Origin: Hyphomicrobiales bacterium
Lineage (GTDB): Bacteria; Pseudomonadota; Alphaproteobacteria; Rhizobiales; JAUVMS01
NCBI GenBank assembly: GCA_030600135.1
Contig: JAUVMS010000145.1
Location: 1-7,836 of the forward strand
Length of the DNA: 7,836 nt
Direction of reading: 5' to 3'
Both the position numbers and the translations under genes were made by a program. The notes under the pieces are model-generated. The model did no database searches and was not told where the DNA came from. It saw only the letters and a list, made by a program, of their open reading frames with translations. Of the stretch, positions 6,323 to 7,836 are shown one piece after another. Positions within the stretch are counted from its first letter, which is position 1; every line of letters starts with the position of its first letter.

Positions 6323-6358
6323 ATGGATCTGCGAAATTTCGAGCTTTTTGCGAGCTAG
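6323..6358 (+). pseudogene. 5' stump of a LysR-type regulator
   Basis: The reading MDLRNFELFAS followed by TAG is 11 codons long and looks exactly like the start of a LysR-family DNA-binding domain (MDLRxxxxFxxV...). It lies divergent to dctP, where LysR regulators are often found. After the stop no frame continues with the expected helix-turn-helix sequence, so the rest of the gene seems deleted. There is no strong ribosome-binding site. A chance match of 11 residues is possible, so this is a moderate call. Confidence 0.38.
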
Positions 6359-6420
6359 AACTCTCCCAACCTGCCGCCGCCGAGGAAGATGGGCAGGTCG
6401 GGCTGACAGCGGATTATGGG

Positions 6421-6509
6421 GCGCGATCATTTTAAATGGTCGCGCTTCAGGCCGCGACTGCGGCCCGGCGTGTACGCCGCGCCCGCGCAGCCATGCGCTG
6501 CAGGCGCAT
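6421..6509. repeat. Run of four adjacent inverted repeats (hairpin cluster)
   Basis: Read along the plus strand: GCGCGATCATT (6421-6431) pairs with AATGGTCGCGC (6435-6445), 11 bp with one G-T wobble; GGCCGC (6450-6455) with GCGGCC (6460-6465); CGGCG (6466-6470) with CGCCG (6475-6479); ATGCGC (6493-6498) with GCGCAT (6504-6509). The hairpins follow each other with gaps of 0-13 bases and lead to a fifth at 6532-6564. None is followed by a T-run, so simple rho-independent termination is unlikely. The layout recalls mosaic intergenic repeats, or a structured RNA of about 145 bases. Confidence 0.5.
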
Positions 6510-6531
6510 TTGGCGTGAGCGACAAAAGACT

Positions 6532-6564
6532 AGACCATGATTCCTTTCAAAAAGATCATGGTCT
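6532..6564. repeat. 10-bp perfect stem, resembles a rhizobial intergenic palindrome
   Basis: AGACCATGAT (6532-6541) and ATCATGGTCT (6555-6564) form a perfect 10-bp stem around a 13-base loop ending in AAAAAG. The CATGAT...ATCATG core with an A-rich loop resembles intergenic palindromes that I recall as frequent in Rhizobiales genomes (versions with GAGCATGAT...ATCATGCTC). Family membership is from memory and not confirmed. It lies in gene-free DNA, not behind a recognised gene, so a terminator role is not supported. Confidence 0.5.
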
Positions 6565-6611
6565 GGAGGCCGATACATGATTGCTGCATGAAATTTGCCT
6601 CCGCGCAGGTT

Positions 6612-6624
6612 TGTCCAGTGGACA
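6612..6624. promoter_or_regulatory. 13-bp palindrome, operator-like
   Basis: TGTCCA-G-TGGACA is a perfect inverted repeat with a one-base centre, and TATACA follows at 6637-6642. The size and symmetry suit a dimeric repressor site, but the nearest intact gene starts more than 200 bases away, and no regulator is visible beside it. It may be left over from a lost gene. Confidence 0.25.
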
Positions 6625-6836
6625 CGAGGAATAGACTATACAACTCAAGCGTCCGCCGGTTGTTCGACCGAAAGCCATCTGCTAGCCCGCCAATGTCATT
6701 CACACCGTACAAATTTCGCTAATCACCGGGAGGCGACATCTCGCGCAAAACACGCCGTGGCCGGTTTGTGTATTATGCCTTGACGCCAGACGTGCTTCGC
6801 CAATCGGGTTGGGTACCAATATAGGAGAGGTCGGAT

Positions 6837-7319
6837 ATGATCGAACGCATTGTCTCCGGCGGGCAAACGGGTGTCGATCGCGGCGCCCTCAATGCCGCGC
6901 TTGCGGCGGGCTTGCCATGTGGTGGCTGGTGTCCCAAAGGGCGCTTCGCAGAAGACGGCACGATCCCCGACGTCTATCCGCTCGACGAAACGCCAAGCGC
7001 GGACCATGCCGAGCGCACCGAATGGAACGTTCGCGATTCCGACGCCACCCTGATCCTTACGCGCAAGGCGGCGCTTTCAGGCGGCACCAGGCTGACCAGA
7101 GAGCTGGCCAACCGTCACGAGCGGCCCTGCCTGGTGGTCGATCCGACCGCCCCAGCCAGCCTCGACAGCGTTGTTGCCTGGCTCGACAGCGGCCGCATCA
7201 AGACCCTCAATCTCGCAGGCCCGCGCGAAAGCGGTGAGCCGGGCATCGAGGCGCTGGCCCTTGCCTTTGTCGCGGCGTTGTTGGACGAGGTGGGTGCGGC
7301 CGGCATGGGCGGATCCTAA
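6837..7319 (+). CDS. Putative molybdenum cofactor carrier protein (YpsA/SLOG-like)
   Basis: A 160-residue soluble protein matching the family annotated as putative molybdenum carrier, a Rossmann-like fold related to YpsA and lysine-decarboxylase-like proteins. Key stretches are the nucleotide-binding-type loop SGGQTGVDRGAL (residues 7-18), CGGWCPKGRFAEDG (28-41), TEWNVRDSDATLIL (61-74) and SGGTRLT (81-87). Algal Moco carrier protein binds and protects molybdenum cofactor; for the bacterial members a Moco role is assumed by similarity, and nucleotide or other small-ligand binding is an alternative. ATG 6837 is preceded by GGAGAGG at a good distance. The gene is on the plus strand, 95 bases ahead of metY, and may be co-transcribed with it. 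A weak stem (TTGGC/GCCAA, 7327-7340) follows the stop but has no T-run. It looks intact. Confidence 0.85.
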   Translation: MIERIVSGGQTGVDRGALNAALAAGLPCGGWCPKGRFAEDGTIPDVYPLDETPSADHAERTEWNVRDSDATLILTRKAALSGGTRLTRELANRHERPCLVVDPTAPASLDSVVAWLDSGRIKTLNLAGPRESGEPGIEALALAFVAALLDEVGAAGMGGS

Positions 7320-7414
7320 GGCCGACTTGGCCGGCGCCAAACCTGCCTTGACCTTCCACCATCGACCTGACCATCTTACGGTCGACGCCAAGTTCGCCAA
7401 CAAGGATGCCGCCC

Positions 7415-7836
7415 ATGTCCGAGGATCGACCACCCAAATTCGATACGCTCGTCGTTCACGCCGGGGCGGCGCCAGACCCCTCGACCGGTGCCCGTGTCAC
7501 ACCCATTTATCAAACCACATCCTACGTCTTCGACGACGTCGACCACGCCGCCGCGCTCTTCAATCTCGAAGCTTTCGGCAACATCTACACCCGCATCATG
7601 AACCCCACGCAGGGCGTTCTCGAGGAGCGGGTCGCCGCACTGGAAGGCGGCACGGCGGCTCTCGCGGTTGCCTCGGGCCATGCCGCGCAACACCTCGTCT
7701 TCTACACGCTGATGGAGCCAGGCGACGAATTTATCGCCGCACGCCAGCTCTACGGCGGTTCCATCAACCAGTTCGGTCAGTCCTTCAAGAAGATGGGCTG
7801 GCATGTCAAATGGGCTGATGGGCATGATCCGGAGTC
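7415..7836 (+). CDS. metY: O-acetylhomoserine sulfhydrylase (MetY), N-terminal part
   Basis: The first 140 codons of a Cys/Met-metabolism PLP enzyme, cut by the right edge. Full-length MetY is about 430 residues and makes homocysteine from O-acetylhomoserine and sulfide in the cytoplasm. Visible hallmarks are TLVVHAGAAPDPSTGA (residues 11-26), PIYQTTSYVF, YTRIMNPTQGVLEERVAALEGG with the Tyr-x-Arg pair that contacts PLP phosphate of the partner subunit, the phosphate-binding ASGHAAQ (86-92), and LYGGSINQF (112-120). The PLP lysine lies beyond the window. NIYTRIMNPT and the short N-terminus favour MetY over MetB/MetZ. ATG 7415 has AAGGA about nine bases upstream. I looked for a SAM-II riboswitch, common before met genes in alphaproteobacteria, in the 95-bp gap and did not see its conserved core. 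Confidence 0.92.
   Translation, partial: MSEDRPPKFDTLVVHAGAAPDPSTGARVTPIYQTTSYVFDDVDHAAALFNLEAFGNIYTRIMNPTQGVLEERVAALEGGTAALAVASGHAAQHLVFYTLMEPGDEFIAARQLYGGSINQFGQSFKKMGWHVKWADGHDPE

Larger units (their letters stand above)
6359..6836. other. Gene-poor stretch with structured repeats
   Basis: No open frame here resembles a known protein. The first 60 bases (6359-6420) show nothing definite. Bases 6421-6565 hold five consecutive inverted repeats, described separately. The rest is somewhat less GC-rich and contains a 13-bp palindrome at 6612-6624. The only feature pointing to the next gene is its ribosome-binding site at about 6824-6830. It may be the scar of lost genes, consistent with the LysR stump at its left edge. 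Confidence 0.6.

Noticed and set aside
6421..6445. Rho-independent terminator
   Set aside because: The stem is good but neither strand has a T-run after it, and no gene ends here.
6421..6565. CRISPR array or tRNA cluster
   Set aside because: The hairpin arms differ from each other, there is no repeat-spacer periodicity, and no tRNA cloverleaf or T-loop sequence is seen.
7320..7414. SAM-II or other riboswitch before metY
   Set aside because: No recognisable conserved SAM-II core was found, and only 95 bases separate the two genes.
7171..7818. Plus-strand 215-codon frame over metY
   Set aside because: An Arg-rich out-of-phase reading of the Moco-carrier end and metY; the real frames carry family motifs and ribosome-binding sites.

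Overview
The window looks like a GC-rich alphaproteobacterial chromosome segment, most likely Hyphomicrobiales/Rhizobiales. This rests on the protein families present (TRAP transporter, LivG/LivM ABC transporter, TetR regulator, Moco-carrier-like protein, MetY), strong Shine-Dalgarno sites, and an intergenic CATGAT...ATCATG hairpin like those I associate with rhizobial intergenic repeats. The taxonomic call is an inference.

Left region (1-2566, all on the minus strand). This is the wreck of one catabolic operon. In transcription order it holds: a ribosome-binding site with ATG that opens only 10 codons; the C-terminal two-thirds of a NicX-like 2,5-dihydroxypyridine 5,6-dioxygenase; the C-terminal part of a xanthine-dehydrogenase-family molybdopterin subunit, with two frameshifts; the N-terminal part of an alpha/beta hydrolase with HGGGW and GHSAGG motifs; the last 56 codons of a LivM-type permease; and the start of a LivG-type ATPase whose Walker A has Val in place of the invariant Gly. 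Neighbouring remnants are joined mid-gene, as expected from several internal deletions. The gene set fits uptake and ring hydroxylation/cleavage of a pyridine carboxylate such as nicotinate, now dead.

Centre-left (2567-3296). A compact divergent promoter region carries a good sigma70-like promoter facing the dead operon, with a 13-bp palindrome just downstream of its -10. An apparently intact TetR-family gene lies on the other side. The control region therefore seems to have outlived the genes it controlled.

Centre (3293-6224, minus strand). A complete TRAP transporter operon, dctP-dctQ-dctM, imports an unidentified carboxylate-type solute. The dctM and tetR stop codons share one CTAG. An intercistronic hairpin lies between dctP and dctQ.

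Right (6225-7836). The space upstream of dctP holds nested inverted repeats and an 11-codon stump starting like a LysR regulator. It is followed by about 480 bp without a convincing gene, containing a run of five consecutive hairpins. Then come an intact Moco-carrier/YpsA-like gene and the 5' part of metY (O-acetylhomoserine sulfhydrylase), both on the plus strand.

No CRISPR array, tRNA, rRNA, insertion sequence or clearly new system was recognised. The most informative aspects are the serial-deletion chimera and the hairpin array.
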